64,000 nt of DNA from Clostridium ganghwense (GTDB taxonomy: Bacteria > Bacillota > Clostridia > Clostridiales > Clostridiaceae): positions 1 to 64,000 of the forward strand of contig NZ_JAPQES010000005.1 of NCBI RefSeq assembly GCF_026735165.1, written 5' to 3'. Below the pieces are notes generated by a model. It was not told where the DNA came from, did not search any database, and saw nothing but the letters and a program-made list of their open reading frames with translations. Below, one piece after another: positions 8,699 through 17,346 of the stretch. Each line of letters begins with the position of its first letter. Position 1 is the first letter of the stretch. The translations under genes were made by a program, and so were the position numbers.

Positions 8699-8851
8699 CA
8701 TTTGCACCTCTTTCTTAAAATTGCTTTATCATGAGTTATACTTGTATAATTAAATACTTTTATACTATTTAAATAAATTATAAACTTTAAATTTTTAGAA
8801 AATTTAGTATTAAAATCAAGAAAACATCTTATCACCTCTCGGCTTGTGTTA

Positions 8852-8881
8852 ATTATATCACAAACTTTTGGTATAAGTAAA
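8852..8881 (-). promoter_or_regulatory. Probable adhE promoter
   Basis: On the minus strand TTTACT (8876-8881), an 18-base spacer and an extended -10 box TGATATAAT (hexamer 8852-8857). A partial palindrome with TTGTG/CACAA arms spans the -10 box and could be an operator. Confidence 0.55.
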
Positions 8882-8904
8882 CAGTTTTCTTATAATTTTA
8901 GATA

Positions 8905-9047
8905 TTTTTTTAACAATCTTTTTCTTTCTTTATTATTTCGCATTATCTTTGCAGCCACTCTTTTCTTGTTATATAAGCGTTTTACCAACATTTCTCGTCT
9001 TAAACCTTCCCTCTAGGTTTAATATATTTAAGTTTATTTTTTAACAA
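8905..9047 (-). promoter_or_regulatory. Rex-like half sites upstream of adhE
   Basis: Two TTGTTAAAAAA stretches on the minus strand (near 8907-8916 and 9037-9047) match one half of the Rex redox-repressor box TTGTTAA-N4-TTAACAA; the other halves are poor. Rex controls adhE in clostridia, so they are noted, with low confidence. The stretch 8882-9167 holds no gene. Confidence 0.3.
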
Positions 9048-9167
9048 TATGCTTAGTATGTCATATATATAAGTGTTATTTTTTTATCAATCTGTTTCGT
9101 AGTAAATTTATACGTTAATAAGCATGATATTATATCTCTCAAATCAAATTGATTTTTGTATAAAATA

Positions 9168-9200
9168 AAAAACACTAGGTAATTCAATTCCCAGTGTTTT
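9168..9200. terminator. Terminator-like hairpin
   Basis: Arms AAAACACT/AGTGTTTT plus a GG/CC extension, A/T-rich flanks. Could end transcription from the MFS pseudogene on the minus strand; it lies about 110 bases past its stop. Confidence 0.55.
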
Positions 9201-9307
9201 CAATATATATTTTTCTTAATTAAAAAGATACTTTGAAATATTAAAGCTTAAATTTACTTACTCTAGAACTCATTTCTCTTGTGGTATTACTTAAAATGGT
9301 CTATAAT

Positions 9308-10229
9308 TCAAGCTGATAAACTTTTAATATGTCTAACTCCTAATCTTTTATTCATATAGATAGAAGTTAAAAATGTTAATCCTAACATAACTATCGCAAT
9401 TACTAAATGAGTATTAAAAATAGTAGTAGAATCTCTTAATACTCCAATGAACGGTGATGCTGCTGCTTCCGCTAAACATGTTAATAAACTAAAGAATGAT
9501 AATATAGTAGTTCGTTTATCAGAAGGTATATTTTTATTTAAATATTTTCTTGTAACTGGACCATATAATCCTCATGCTACCTGCTGTAAAAGTATAGCTA
9601 TAATTCCTATCCATGTCTTAGTTATTCCTAAAATAAAAAAAGAAACTATTAATAAAGCTGATAGAAACATAAGTGTTCTTCTATTAGTAATCTTCATAAT
9701 CTTATAGCTGTATTTTGAAGTTATTCCTGCAACTATATTAAAAGCAGCAAAAATAACTCCAAAAAATTTATAAGGAATATTTACACCTTCAAAATATGGT
9801 TGATATAAGAAAAATGCACCTCTATAAAATATAAAGAAAACCATAGAATATAAAATTATAGCTTTAGGTTTTTCATTATTTAGAATATATTTTCCACTAT
9901 CTGCAATCTGATTTAAATATATTTCTCCATATTTCTCTTTCTTATTTTCAATTGAAGGTTCAATAAATTTTAAACTTATAACCATAGTAAAAACCATAAA
10001 TACTGCTGAAACTATCATTGGTAGTTCTATATTTTCAGCATATAAGAATCCTGCTGCTATTGAACCAATAGCTTGTGCATAAAAACTAAATGATTTGGCT
10101 CTCTCTTCAATCCTTTCAAATTCCTTCTCCATTCCTAATGCTTTTAATGAATCATAACTAAGTGCTATATCTGCTCCTGATTTGAAAGTTGCTCCAATAG
10201 AAAATAAAATCTCTGCAGTTGCAAATATA
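9308..10229 (-). pseudogene. MFS transporter pseudogene under ykkC-type riboswitch
   Basis: Reading the minus strand from the T-run of the riboswitch terminator gives an open frame FIFATAEILFSIGATFKSGA, then DIALSYDSLKALG, typical of the third and fourth helices of an MFS exporter. The frame continues to LLQQVA, meets an in-frame TGA at 9572-9574, then resumes with GLYGPVTRKYLNKNIPSDKR and runs to a stop at 9308. About 85-100 N-terminal residues and the start codon are missing compared with a ~400-residue MFS protein. The break is exactly at the leader terminator, so a deletion fused the leader to the middle of the gene. Non-functional as it stands. Confidence 0.8.
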
Positions 10230-10278
10230 AAAAAGCCTGAAAGACAAATCTCAAATGAGACTCGTCCTTCAGGCTTTT
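10229..10278 (-). terminator. Riboswitch expression-platform terminator
   Basis: Stem AAAAGCCTGAA/TTCAGGCTTTT (arms 10268-10278 and 10231-10241) followed on the minus strand by TTTTTT. The first arm carries the conserved AAAAGCC end of the aptamer, so ligand binding and terminator formation compete. Confidence 0.8.
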
Positions 10279-10351
10279 ATCCTAAAAGTGTAGCTAAATA
10301 CTTAGCTTGCACCGCTCGGACCAGACATTGCTATACAACCGGAACCCTAGG
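10258..10351 (-). ncRNA. ykkC-family riboswitch (guanidine-I-like)
   Basis: The minus strand reads CTAGGGTTCCGG, then CTGGTCCGAGCG, a variable hairpin AGCTAAGTATTTAGCT, ACAC, and AGGATAAAAGCC followed by GAAGGA. This order of conserved blocks is that of the ykkC aptamer. The guanidine-I subclass, which switches on guanidine exporters and carboxylases, fits best with an efflux-type target. The usual ACACGG is ACACTT here, so either a variant or a decayed aptamer; ppGpp or PRPP subclasses are less likely because the target is a transporter. A terminator overlaps its 3' end. Confidence 0.75.
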
Positions 10352-10393
10352 TACACTCTCTAAAAATAAACAAGTTTATTTTATTTGTTTTGT

Positions 10394-10422
10394 ATTATAT
10401 ATAATATAAATTTATATGCCAA
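10394..10422 (-). promoter_or_regulatory. Promoter of the riboswitch leader
   Basis: Minus strand TTGGCA (10417-10422), 17-base spacer, TATAAT (10394-10399), about 40 bases before the first conserved aptamer bases. The promoter looks intact although the downstream gene is broken. Confidence 0.7.
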
Positions 10423-10518
10423 TTGTTTCCTATGAGATTTATTACATTTACATTAATTAGTGGGTTTTCCTAAGAAATTGATTAATGTAATCATTTAAAT
10501 CATTAGAAATTTAATCCT

Positions 10519-11835
10519 TTACTTAAAAGTAATCACATTAATGATGTTTCTATCAGAAACATTAAATCCATTTTTATTATATTCATCATTTTCTTCAAAA
10601 AATACTATCTTTTTGCTGTCACTACTCCAGTGTACCATATTAGGAATTGAGCCACCTAAATCTATACATTTACCTAAACATATTCTATTTATTAATTTAT
10701 TCTCACTAATTTTTGCAGCATATAAATTCCAAAATCTCTTATTCCCTTTATCTTCTGGAGTTGCATAAATCAACTTACTCTTATCTGGTGAAAGCCAATA
10801 TGAAACACCAAATCCTTTTTCTGTAGCAGAAATTACCTTGTAATTTTTTTTGTTTTGTATATCGTAAATAAATACTCCATCTTCTTCATTTAACCTACCT
10901 TCAAATATTATCTTTTTTTCTCCATCAATTAAATTATAATCATCATATATACGATTTTTGTTTCTTCTAGAACCTTTTTTATTATTCAGATATGGTAAAA
11001 GCATTACTGGTTCTACTTTTTTAGTATCAATATTTATTTTAAATACACCCTTTATTCTAATACTCAAGTTATCTTCTTTTGATTGCTCACCTAAAAAATA
11101 TATTTCCTTTCCATCTTTACTATAAAAACTTGGTGTGGCATATAAAAAAACCTTATCGTCTATACATATCTTCTTTGTCATATTATTTTTTACATCATAT
11201 ATATATAAATTATTAGATGATTCATTTGATCCAAAAGCTCTGCCATTTATAATAAAATCTCCATCTTCTGACCAGTTACCGCACATTGACTTATCATGAT
11301 ATTTTCTACTTGTACCTTTTTTAACATCATAAATATATTGTTTGTTATTAAACGTATATTCAAATTTCATTTTATCTGGTGAAAATCCTGCTGAAACCGC
11401 TTCAGCATCTACAATATATTTTCCATTTTTTAAAGGAGTTTTTTCCAAAGTAGATAAATTCAACTTGTATAATTCACCATTTATATCATTATAAGCTTCA
11501 TCATGTTCCTCATCACTCATTTCAGTACGCTTTTTATCTTTATATTTTTGCTCAAATTGTTTTTTATTAAGCCCTATTCCCACAATAGCTTGATTCTCAT
11601 TAAATCCAAAAATCTCATGTAATCCATCTATATTTCCGTTCTTTTGCCTTTGAACTATTTGCAGTGGCTTATCATCTGATATTTGAAGTTGAGATGCATC
11701 TTCACAAACAATTACCGATTTATCTGCTGTTGCTGAAACCTTAGTATTAAACAAGTAGTTTATACCAATACATCCTCCTATTAATACTGCTGGAATAGAA
11801 ATTTTCAATGCTGTTAATTTAGTACTTTTTTTCAT
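10519..11835 (-). CDS. Membrane-anchored TolB-like beta-propeller protein
   Basis: 438 residues from the ATG at 11835, which follows AGGAGG. One N-terminal hydrophobic segment (ISIPAVLIGGCIGINYLF) anchors or exports it. The remainder contains repeated blades such as GFSPDKMKFEYTF, CGNWSEDGDFII, YWLSPDKSKLIYAT and VHWSSDSKKIVFF, the SxDxxxIxF pattern of TolB/PD40 propellers. Lies 70 bases downstream of the sensor kinase gene in the same direction and may be its output or an accessory sensor. No enzymatic motif seen. Confidence 0.65.
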   Translation of the reverse strand: MKKSTKLTALKISIPAVLIGGCIGINYLFNTKVSATADKSVIVCEDASQLQISDDKPLQIVQRQKNGNIDGLHEIFGFNENQAIVGIGLNKKQFEQKYKDKKRTEMSDEEHDEAYNDINGELYKLNLSTLEKTPLKNGKYIVDAEAVSAGFSPDKMKFEYTFNNKQYIYDVKKGTSRKYHDKSMCGNWSEDGDFIINGRAFGSNESSNNLYIYDVKNNMTKKICIDDKVFLYATPSFYSKDGKEIYFLGEQSKEDNLSIRIKGVFKINIDTKKVEPVMLLPYLNNKKGSRRNKNRIYDDYNLIDGEKKIIFEGRLNEEDGVFIYDIQNKKNYKVISATEKGFGVSYWLSPDKSKLIYATPEDKGNKRFWNLYAAKISENKLINRICLGKCIDLGGSIPNMVHWSSDSKKIVFFEENDEYNKNGFNVSDRNIINVITFK

Positions 11836-11904
11836 AATCAAATCCTCCTGACAAATCATTCTCTATTTTATGGTGTTATTGTACAAAACAGTTATTGCTA
11901 TAAT

Positions 11905-13422
11905 TTAAACAGATATTGCCATTTTGTAAACAATAAGAGGAATTTTTATATAAATTTTTGTACCTTTATTTTCTTTACTGCTTAGTTTTATTTCTCCTTT
12001 ATGTTTTTCAACAATACTTTTAACTATGGATAATCCCAATCCATTACTTCCCTTTTCTCTTGAACTTACCTTATCAACTCTATAAAAAGGCTCAAATATC
12101 TTATCTATTTTATCGGCAGGTATACCTTGTCCTTTGTCTTCAACAATTATATTACAATAATCCTTCTCCTTAAAAAGTTTAATTTTAATAACAGACTTTA
12201 TATCTCCATATTTAATAGAATTATCTATCAAATTAATCATCATCTGCCTCAATTCATATTGCTTTCCTAAAACAAACACATTTTTCTCTATACTTTTCTC
12301 TATGAAAATGTCATATTTATCTGCCCTTATCTTCATATCTTCACAGGTTGAAGTCACAATTTCAGATATACTAATTTCTTGTATCTCATCTAAATCTAAA
12401 TTAGACTCAACTTTTGACATTTCTAATAAATCCAATACCATATTATGCATTCTATTACTTTCATTGTTCATTCCTGTAACAGCTTTTTTAAAAAATTCTT
12501 TATCGTGAAAATTCTGTTGTAGTAGAATTTGAGAATACCCCGATATGATTGTAAGAGGTGTTTTCATTTCATGAGTTACATTATCAAAAAAAGCTTTTCT
12601 GTGTTTTTCTATTTTTTTCAGATTGTCTCTATCTTTTTTTATAGTTCCAATTTGCTCTTTTATTTGCATTCTCATTTTATTAAAATTATCTGCTAACTCA
12701 CCTAATTCATCTTTTGAATTTGTATTCACACTAACATCAAAATTTCCTTTAGCAACTTCTTTAGAAACTTTGCTTAACCTTATTATTGGTATTGTTATTT
12801 TAGTGCATAACAATACCGAAAATAAAAAAATAACTCCAAATACCAATGATATAGATATATTGATTACTCTCAGCAGCTCTTTACTAGAATTAAATAATTC
12901 TGAATAGTCTTTTGTACATCTAACTATTCCTAATTGCATATTATCAATAAAAATTGGACATGAAAAAACTGCTATGTATTTATTATTAACAGTAACTATT
13001 GTATAACCTGATTTATTATTAACAGCTAATTTTAAATCCTTATTATGTAATTGTTTATCCTTGTCCCAATTCTTTATATCTTCATAAATTAATATTTCCC
13101 CATTTTCATAGGCAGAATCATATAAAAACTCACCTTTTCTAGAATAAATAATTGCTCTATCATCAAACTTTACTGCTAATACTGTTCCAATCTCCCCTGC
13201 ATTTTTCTTGAAATTATTCTCTTCTAATTTTATTTGCTTTAATTTTAAATACTGTCTTAAATATATTGTTAAATCCTTTTGAAAACTTAAAAGCTCTTTT
13301 TTTATTATCTTTTCATTATTTTTAATGATTATTTTGTTTAAAAAGAAACTCATAGTAGTAAAACCTATACAAAAAATAACTAAGAAGCCTACAACAAATT
13401 TATACCTTATAGTTAGCTTCAT
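11905..13422 (-). CDS. Sensor histidine kinase
   Basis: 505 residues. Membrane segment at ~8-28, an extracytoplasmic domain (~29-185, PAS/Cache-like), second membrane segment ~188-208, HAMP linker (~210-262), HisKA with phospho-acceptor H284 in NVTHEMKTPL, and a HATPase with N-box LIDNSIKYG, G1 DKGQGIP and G2 GSNGLGLSIV. Together with the OmpR-type regulator 20 bases upstream it forms a two-component system. The signal is unknown; the downstream propeller protein is the only neighbour that hints at a cell-envelope function. Confidence 0.92.
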   Translation of the reverse strand: MKLTIRYKFVVGFLVIFCIGFTTMSFFLNKIIIKNNEKIIKKELLSFQKDLTIYLRQYLKLKQIKLEENNFKKNAGEIGTVLAVKFDDRAIIYSRKGEFLYDSAYENGEILIYEDIKNWDKDKQLHNKDLKLAVNNKSGYTIVTVNNKYIAVFSCPIFIDNMQLGIVRCTKDYSELFNSSKELLRVINISISLVFGVIFLFSVLLCTKITIPIIRLSKVSKEVAKGNFDVSVNTNSKDELGELADNFNKMRMQIKEQIGTIKKDRDNLKKIEKHRKAFFDNVTHEMKTPLTIISGYSQILLQQNFHDKEFFKKAVTGMNNESNRMHNMVLDLLEMSKVESNLDLDEIQEISISEIVTSTCEDMKIRADKYDIFIEKSIEKNVFVLGKQYELRQMMINLIDNSIKYGDIKSVIKIKLFKEKDYCNIIVEDKGQGIPADKIDKIFEPFYRVDKVSSREKGSNGLGLSIVKSIVEKHKGEIKLSSKENKGTKIYIKIPLIVYKMAISV

Positions 13423-13442
13423 TTAAATTATCATTCCTCTCG

Positions 13443-14132
13443 TTATAACATTTTATATCCAACTCCAAAAACTGTTTCTATTATTGAGTTTTCTTTATGG
13501 TCATCTAACTTTTTTCTCACTCTTTGAACGTGTACATCCACGGTGCGACTTTCACCTTCAAAATCAAATCCCCATACCTTTTCCAAAAGTTTATCTCTTG
13601 AAAATACTATGTTTCTATTTTCTGATAAAATTAAAAGTAAATCATATTCCTTTGGTTTTAATTTTATCATTTCATTATCTTTAAAAACTTCATGTCTATC
13701 TTTAAATATTATTATATTATTTTTTAATCTAATAGTATTTTCATCCTTATCAGTTATTTCTTTCATCTTTTCTATTCTTCTTAAACTTACTTTAACCCTA
13801 GCAAGTACCTCTCTAATATCAAAAGGCTTAGTAATATAATCATCAGCACCAAGTTCTAGTCCTAATACTTTGTCTACTATATCATTTCTTGCAGTAAGCA
13901 TTATTATAGGAATTTTATATTCAATAGATATCTTTTTACATATATCAAAGCCACTTATGTCAGGAAGCATTAAATCAAGTATAATTAAATCAAATTTATT
14001 ATATTTTACTAATTCCAAACCATCAGTTCCATTAGATGCCTCACTTACTGTATACCCTTCGTTTTTCAAAGAATACAAAAGTATATCTCTAATAGAATCA
14101 TCATCTTCGATTATAAGTATTGAATTTTGCAT
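13443..14132 (-). CDS. OmpR/PhoB-family response regulator
   Basis: 229 residues. Receiver domain (1-120) with IIEDDD acidic pocket and phospho-acceptor D53 in IILDLMLPD, conserved lysine in ITKPFD; winged-helix DNA-binding domain (~130-229) with KLKPKEYDLLLIL and RTVDVHVQRVRKKL. First gene of the operon with the histidine kinase and propeller protein. Confidence 0.95.
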   Translation of the reverse strand: MQNSILIIEDDDSIRDILLYSLKNEGYTVSEASNGTDGLELVKYNKFDLIILDLMLPDISGFDICKKISIEYKIPIIMLTARNDIVDKVLGLELGADDYITKPFDIREVLARVKVSLRRIEKMKEITDKDENTIRLKNNIIIFKDRHEVFKDNEMIKLKPKEYDLLLILSENRNIVFSRDKLLEKVWGFDFEGESRTVDVHVQRVRKKLDDHKENSIIETVFGVGYKML

Positions 14133-14244
14133 TAACTTCCATCCTTTCTTTGAGATAAGTACATCTTTAAACTTACTATTCTCACATTATATAATAAACT
14201 TGTTGCCAAATTGTAACAAAAAAATCTAAATTATAATCTATAAA

Positions 14245-14541
14245 ATCAAAAGGAGAGGTATCTCTACCTCTCCTTAATAGAATATTCATTATAATATCTA
14301 ATTTATAATCCAAAATACCGCTGCCCTGATTTTGACACCTATCTCTTCGATAGGTGGGTGTTCTCACAGATACTTCACTGTCCTTGCCATTATATTGGTC
14401 TTATAGGTCTAATCGGCATCTAAATATTGAACTCCCGTTTAAGTACTGTAGGTTCAAAATAAGAGCTTAACAAATATTTCAGAAATATTAACTTAATTAT
14501 TTATATATTAGTTTTGGAATTTATTAAAATCCCGCTTTCTG
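14245..14541 (-). ncRNA. 6S-like RNA, copy 1
   Basis: A transcription unit without a reading frame: promoter at 14548-14575, predicted start near 14541, intrinsic terminator at 14249-14274. Conserved blocks in both copies include TTTTGAACCTACAGTACTT, ACGGGAGTTCAATATTTAGA, GAGAACACCCACCTATC with its closing hairpin GATAGGTG, and TCAAAATCAGGGCAGCGG. A 5' CCAAAA can pair with a 3' TTTTGG to close the molecule. These blocks resemble clostridial 6S (SsrS) RNA, which binds RNA polymerase in slow growth; the identity is from memory and unverified. Another conserved clostridial RNA is the main alternative. Confidence 0.6.
14249..14274 (-). terminator. Terminator of ncRNA copy 1
   Basis: Perfect 11-base stem AAGGAGAGGTA/TACCTCTCCTT with a 4-base loop, then TTTTGATTTTAT on the minus strand. 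Confidence 0.85.
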
Positions 14542-14547
14542 ATACCT

Positions 14548-14575
14548 ATTATATCAAATTATATACAAAATGCAA
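14548..14575 (-). promoter_or_regulatory. Promoter of ncRNA copy 1
   Basis: Minus strand TTGCAT (14570-14575), 16-base spacer, TATAAT (14548-14553) with extended TGA before it. The same elements recur exactly at copy 2. Confidence 0.75.
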
Positions 14576-14662
14576 TAATTATTTTTATGTAAATAGTTCA
14601 TATTTTCTCCAGTTCTATTACAAAAATTAAAATAAAACACTAATATTAAATATACATAATAT

Positions 14663-15376
14663 TTATCTTTTATTTCCATATATTTCTCCTTCAAAGCCTC
14701 TCTTTGATTCCAAATAATATTCATTAAGTTTTCTCAAGTTTACTATCCATAGATAAATGATATAAGGAATGAAAATAGCTAATAATATTGGAATCTTAGA
14801 CATTAATATAAAATCAAAAATTCCATGTAATATGACTGGAACTGTCAATGACCTCCTCAAAAAAATTCTATATTCATCACCAGTATATGAAAATTTTGCT
14901 AGAGATAAATAATACCCCATAGTTACCGCAAATAACATATGGGCAGGTACAGAAAATACCCCTCTATAAATTCCAACATATGGATTAGTAGCAAACCTAA
15001 AAACCACATACATTATATTTTCTACAGTTGCAAAGCCTAAAGCTGAAAATACTGCATATATTATACCATCCAATTTCTCATTAAAGGCTTTATTTTTAAA
15101 TGAAGTTCTTAAAATAACTTCTCTTTTTAAAAACTCTTCTGTTAACCCTGCTACTATAAAAGCTGTAAAAGCACTTCCCAGCACTCCTGGAAATACATTA
15201 AACAATGTTAATACTGTCTCTACAGCAGCTGCTGGTATTACAGAAAGTGCTCCTAAAATAAACACTTTCATTAATAAACCAATTGGTTCTTTATCATATC
15301 TATCGGTTAAATATACAGAAAGTGCTAAAGCTATTCCTGGAATTACTGCTATTACAAATAATCTTGTATTCATCAT
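14663..15376 (-). CDS. PrsW-family intramembrane metalloprotease
   Basis: 237 residues, about seven to eight membrane helices. The family's conserved motifs are present: EEFLKRE after helix 3, the HMLFAVTMGYYL helix, and HGIFDF near the C-terminus, which supply glutamate and histidine zinc ligands. In Bacillus subtilis PrsW cuts the anti-sigma factor RsiW; no sigma/anti-sigma pair is adjacent here, so the target is unknown. The gene is framed by the two copies of the 6S-like RNA. Confidence 0.88.
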   Translation of the reverse strand: MMNTRLFVIAVIPGIALALSVYLTDRYDKEPIGLLMKVFILGALSVIPAAAVETVLTLFNVFPGVLGSAFTAFIVAGLTEEFLKREVILRTSFKNKAFNEKLDGIIYAVFSALGFATVENIMYVVFRFATNPYVGIYRGVFSVPAHMLFAVTMGYYLSLAKFSYTGDEYRIFLRRSLTVPVILHGIFDFILMSKIPILLAIFIPYIIYLWIVNLRKLNEYYLESKRGFEGEIYGNKR

Positions 15377-15486
15377 AAGCCCCCTTCTAAACTTGCTTAT
15401 GTTTTATTATTTGTAATACTTATTTTTATATTCACTCTTCAAAATACTAAATCTCAAACATACTATATTAATTTGTTTTGTAATAA

Positions 15487-15769
15487 ATCAAAAGGAGAGG
15501 TATCTCTACCTCTCCTTTAATAATCTCTAATTATAAATCCAAAATACCGCTGCTTTGATTTTGACACCTATCTCTAAGATAGGTGGGTGTTCTCACAGAT
15601 GTTTCATAGTTCTTGCCTTATACTGGTCTTATAGATCTTATCAGCATCTAAATATTGAACTCCCGTTCAAGTACTGTAGGTTCAAAATAAAAGCTTCACA
15701 AATACTTCAGAAATATTAACTTAATTATTTATCTATTAGTTTTGGGATTTATTAAAATCCCTCTTTCTG
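15487..15769 (-). ncRNA. 6S-like RNA, copy 2
   Basis: Same architecture as copy 1: promoter 15776-15803, start near 15769, terminator 15491-15518. Conserved blocks are kept (TTTTGAACCTACAGTACTT, GAGAACACCCACCTATC, GCAGCGGTATTTTGG). Differences such as the apical loop of the ACCTATC/GATAGGT hairpin (TTAGA against GAAGA) fall in unpaired positions, which argues that both copies are under selection as RNA. Confidence 0.6.
15491..15518 (-). terminator. Terminator of ncRNA copy 2
   Basis: Perfect 12-base stem AAAGGAGAGGTA/TACCTCTCCTTT, 4-base loop, then TTGATTTATT on the minus strand. Confidence 0.85.
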
Positions 15770-15775
15770 ATATCT

Positions 15776-15803
15776 ATTATATCAAAATATATACAAAATG
15801 CAA
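15776..15803 (-). promoter_or_regulatory. Promoter of ncRNA copy 2
   Basis: Minus strand TTGCAT (15798-15803), 16-base spacer, TATAAT (15776-15781). It overlaps the end of the M48 gene's downstream flank, so the RNA follows that gene closely. Confidence 0.75.
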
Positions 15804-15825
15804 TAACTATTTTTATGAAAATTTT

Positions 15826-17037
15826 TTACTCAACTGTTAAAATAAACTCAATCTCATCTTCTGATATATTTCCTTGTTCCATCATCCATCTTATTCTTTT
15901 AACAATAGATGGATGAGTTTGGAATTTTTCATCTAGTTTACCGAATTTAAAAACTACATTATTTAATTTTGCCAGCTTGTAAAGTGCTGAGATGTACACT
16001 AAAGGCTCTACCCCTATATCCAATACAAAAGTATCTGCCTGTCTTTCCTGTACACGACTAATATAATGTCTTAAAACTATAAAATATAGCACAAATATAC
16101 TTAAAAATATCAATAAGCCAACCCATATTGATATTTCTGAGAATTGTTCTTCATACATCTCCATAGCTTCTCCAAGTAACGGAAATATAATAATGAATCC
16201 TAGTATAAGTCCTGTTCTTATCCATAAATGATGTTTTTTAATATGACCTATTTCATGAGCAAGAATAGATTGGGTTTCCTCCAATGTAAAATTTTCTAAA
16301 AGATAATCAGATACATAGATATCTTTTCTTATTAAACCTGCTACAAGTGCATTAGCATGGCGATTATTTTTAGTTGGCCATAAAAACATTTTAACACGAT
16401 TTATCCCTGCCATTCTTACAAAGGAAAGTAAATTATCATGAAGTTCTAAATCATTTAAATGCTCAGCTTTGAACATATATTTGTAAAAAAACGGCATAAT
16501 AAATGTAATCAATAAATATACTGCTGCTGGAATTAATATATGTATATATTTCTCAAATCTTTCATCTATATTAAAATTATCTGGTTTCATAATAATAACT
16601 GTAAACATAATCATCATAGGAATTATTGAAAAAATTAAAAATCGTATTAACATTCCTATCTGTTCTTTACGTGTTGCTGTTGTTTTTCTAAGAAACTGAT
16701 TTGTTTTATAGAGAATTAATTGACTTCCAATCAAAATTACAATCATATTAATAAAACAAACACCCATAACAACAAATATTCCAAGTTTACCCATACTATC
16801 AGTGTGTGGAGTAATTGTTAATGCACTTATAAATGATGTAATTACAAGTAATAAAATTTGAATATATTTACTAAGCTTCTGCTGCAGATATAACGCTTCT
16901 TCTACAGATTGTGTTTTATTGTATTTTGTCTTAACCCTTTTCTTAATAAATACTGAAGATAATAAATTAATAGCAATTAAAATTACGTTTATCATTACAA
17001 CTTGTTCAATTGTAAGATTAAATAAAAACTCAAACAT
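15826..17037 (-). CDS. M48-family membrane metalloprotease
   Basis: 403 residues with several N-terminal membrane helices, the zinc motif HEIGHIKKHH at about residue 260, further hydrophobic helices, and the third-ligand region RVQERQADTFVLDIG. This is the arrangement of Ste24/HtpX-type (M48) proteases, which degrade or process membrane proteins. Length suits the CAAX-protease-like subgroup more than HtpX (~290). Upstream 17038-17346 contains no gene apart from a terminator. Confidence 0.85.
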   Translation of the reverse strand: MFEFLFNLTIEQVVMINVILIAINLLSSVFIKKRVKTKYNKTQSVEEALYLQQKLSKYIQILLLVITSFISALTITPHTDSMGKLGIFVVMGVCFINMIVILIGSQLILYKTNQFLRKTTATRKEQIGMLIRFLIFSIIPMMIMFTVIIMKPDNFNIDERFEKYIHILIPAAVYLLITFIMPFFYKYMFKAEHLNDLELHDNLLSFVRMAGINRVKMFLWPTKNNRHANALVAGLIRKDIYVSDYLLENFTLEETQSILAHEIGHIKKHHLWIRTGLILGFIIIFPLLGEAMEMYEEQFSEISIWVGLLIFLSIFVLYFIVLRHYISRVQERQADTFVLDIGVEPLVYISALYKLAKLNNVVFKFGKLDEKFQTHPSIVKRIRWMMEQGNISEDEIEFILTVE

Positions 17038-17255
17038 AAAGCTTCCCCCCCATAATTTAAAAATTCTAAAATCATTTAAATACCTAAGTTCATAAATTTA
17101 ATTTTTATACTTTTCATAAGTATTACCATCATGCTAAAATACCTAGATAAATTTTATTTTTTATATTTTTGTCAAAATTTTTTATATTTTTGTCAATTTT
17201 TTGCACTACCTTAATTTGTAATTTTGCATTTTTCTATAATAGGTCATAAAATAAA

Positions 17256-17299
17256 GAATAAAACTTCTTAATTTCTAAAACACAGAAGAAGCTTTATTC
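17256..17299 (-). terminator. Terminator of MFS gene
   Basis: Arms GAATAAAACTTCT/AGAAGCTTTATTC (one wobble pair), followed on the minus strand by TTATTTTAT, about 50 bases past the MFS stop. Confidence 0.6.
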
Positions 17300-17346
17300 C
17301 TAAATTCCAAAATTCTTAGAAAGTTTTTATTACATTCTTAAATTAA

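Larger units (their letters stand above)
14243..14600. repeat. Direct repeat containing ncRNA gene, copy 1
   Basis: About 350 bases closely repeated at 15485-15830, from promoter through terminator. The two copies flank the PrsW gene in direct orientation, so recombination between them would delete that gene. Confidence 0.85.
15485..15830. repeat. Direct repeat containing ncRNA gene, copy 2
   Basis: Second copy of the ~350-base repeat at 14243-14600, same orientation, with scattered substitutions and small indels concentrated in loops and the region before the terminator. Confidence 0.85.

Noticed and set aside
8816-8827. Mini-frame ATG TTT TCT stop with a GAGAGGTG site in the adhE leader.
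   Set aside because: Only three codons and no regulatory hairpin linked to it; likely chance.
8882-9160. A gene in the gap upstream of adhE.
   Set aside because: No frame of useful length with a ribosome site; AT-rich regulatory-type sequence only.
14243-15830. Possibility that the 350-base repeats are insertion-sequence ends or a miniature transposon.
   Set aside because: Each copy has its own promoter, conserved RNA blocks and terminator; no terminal inverted repeats.
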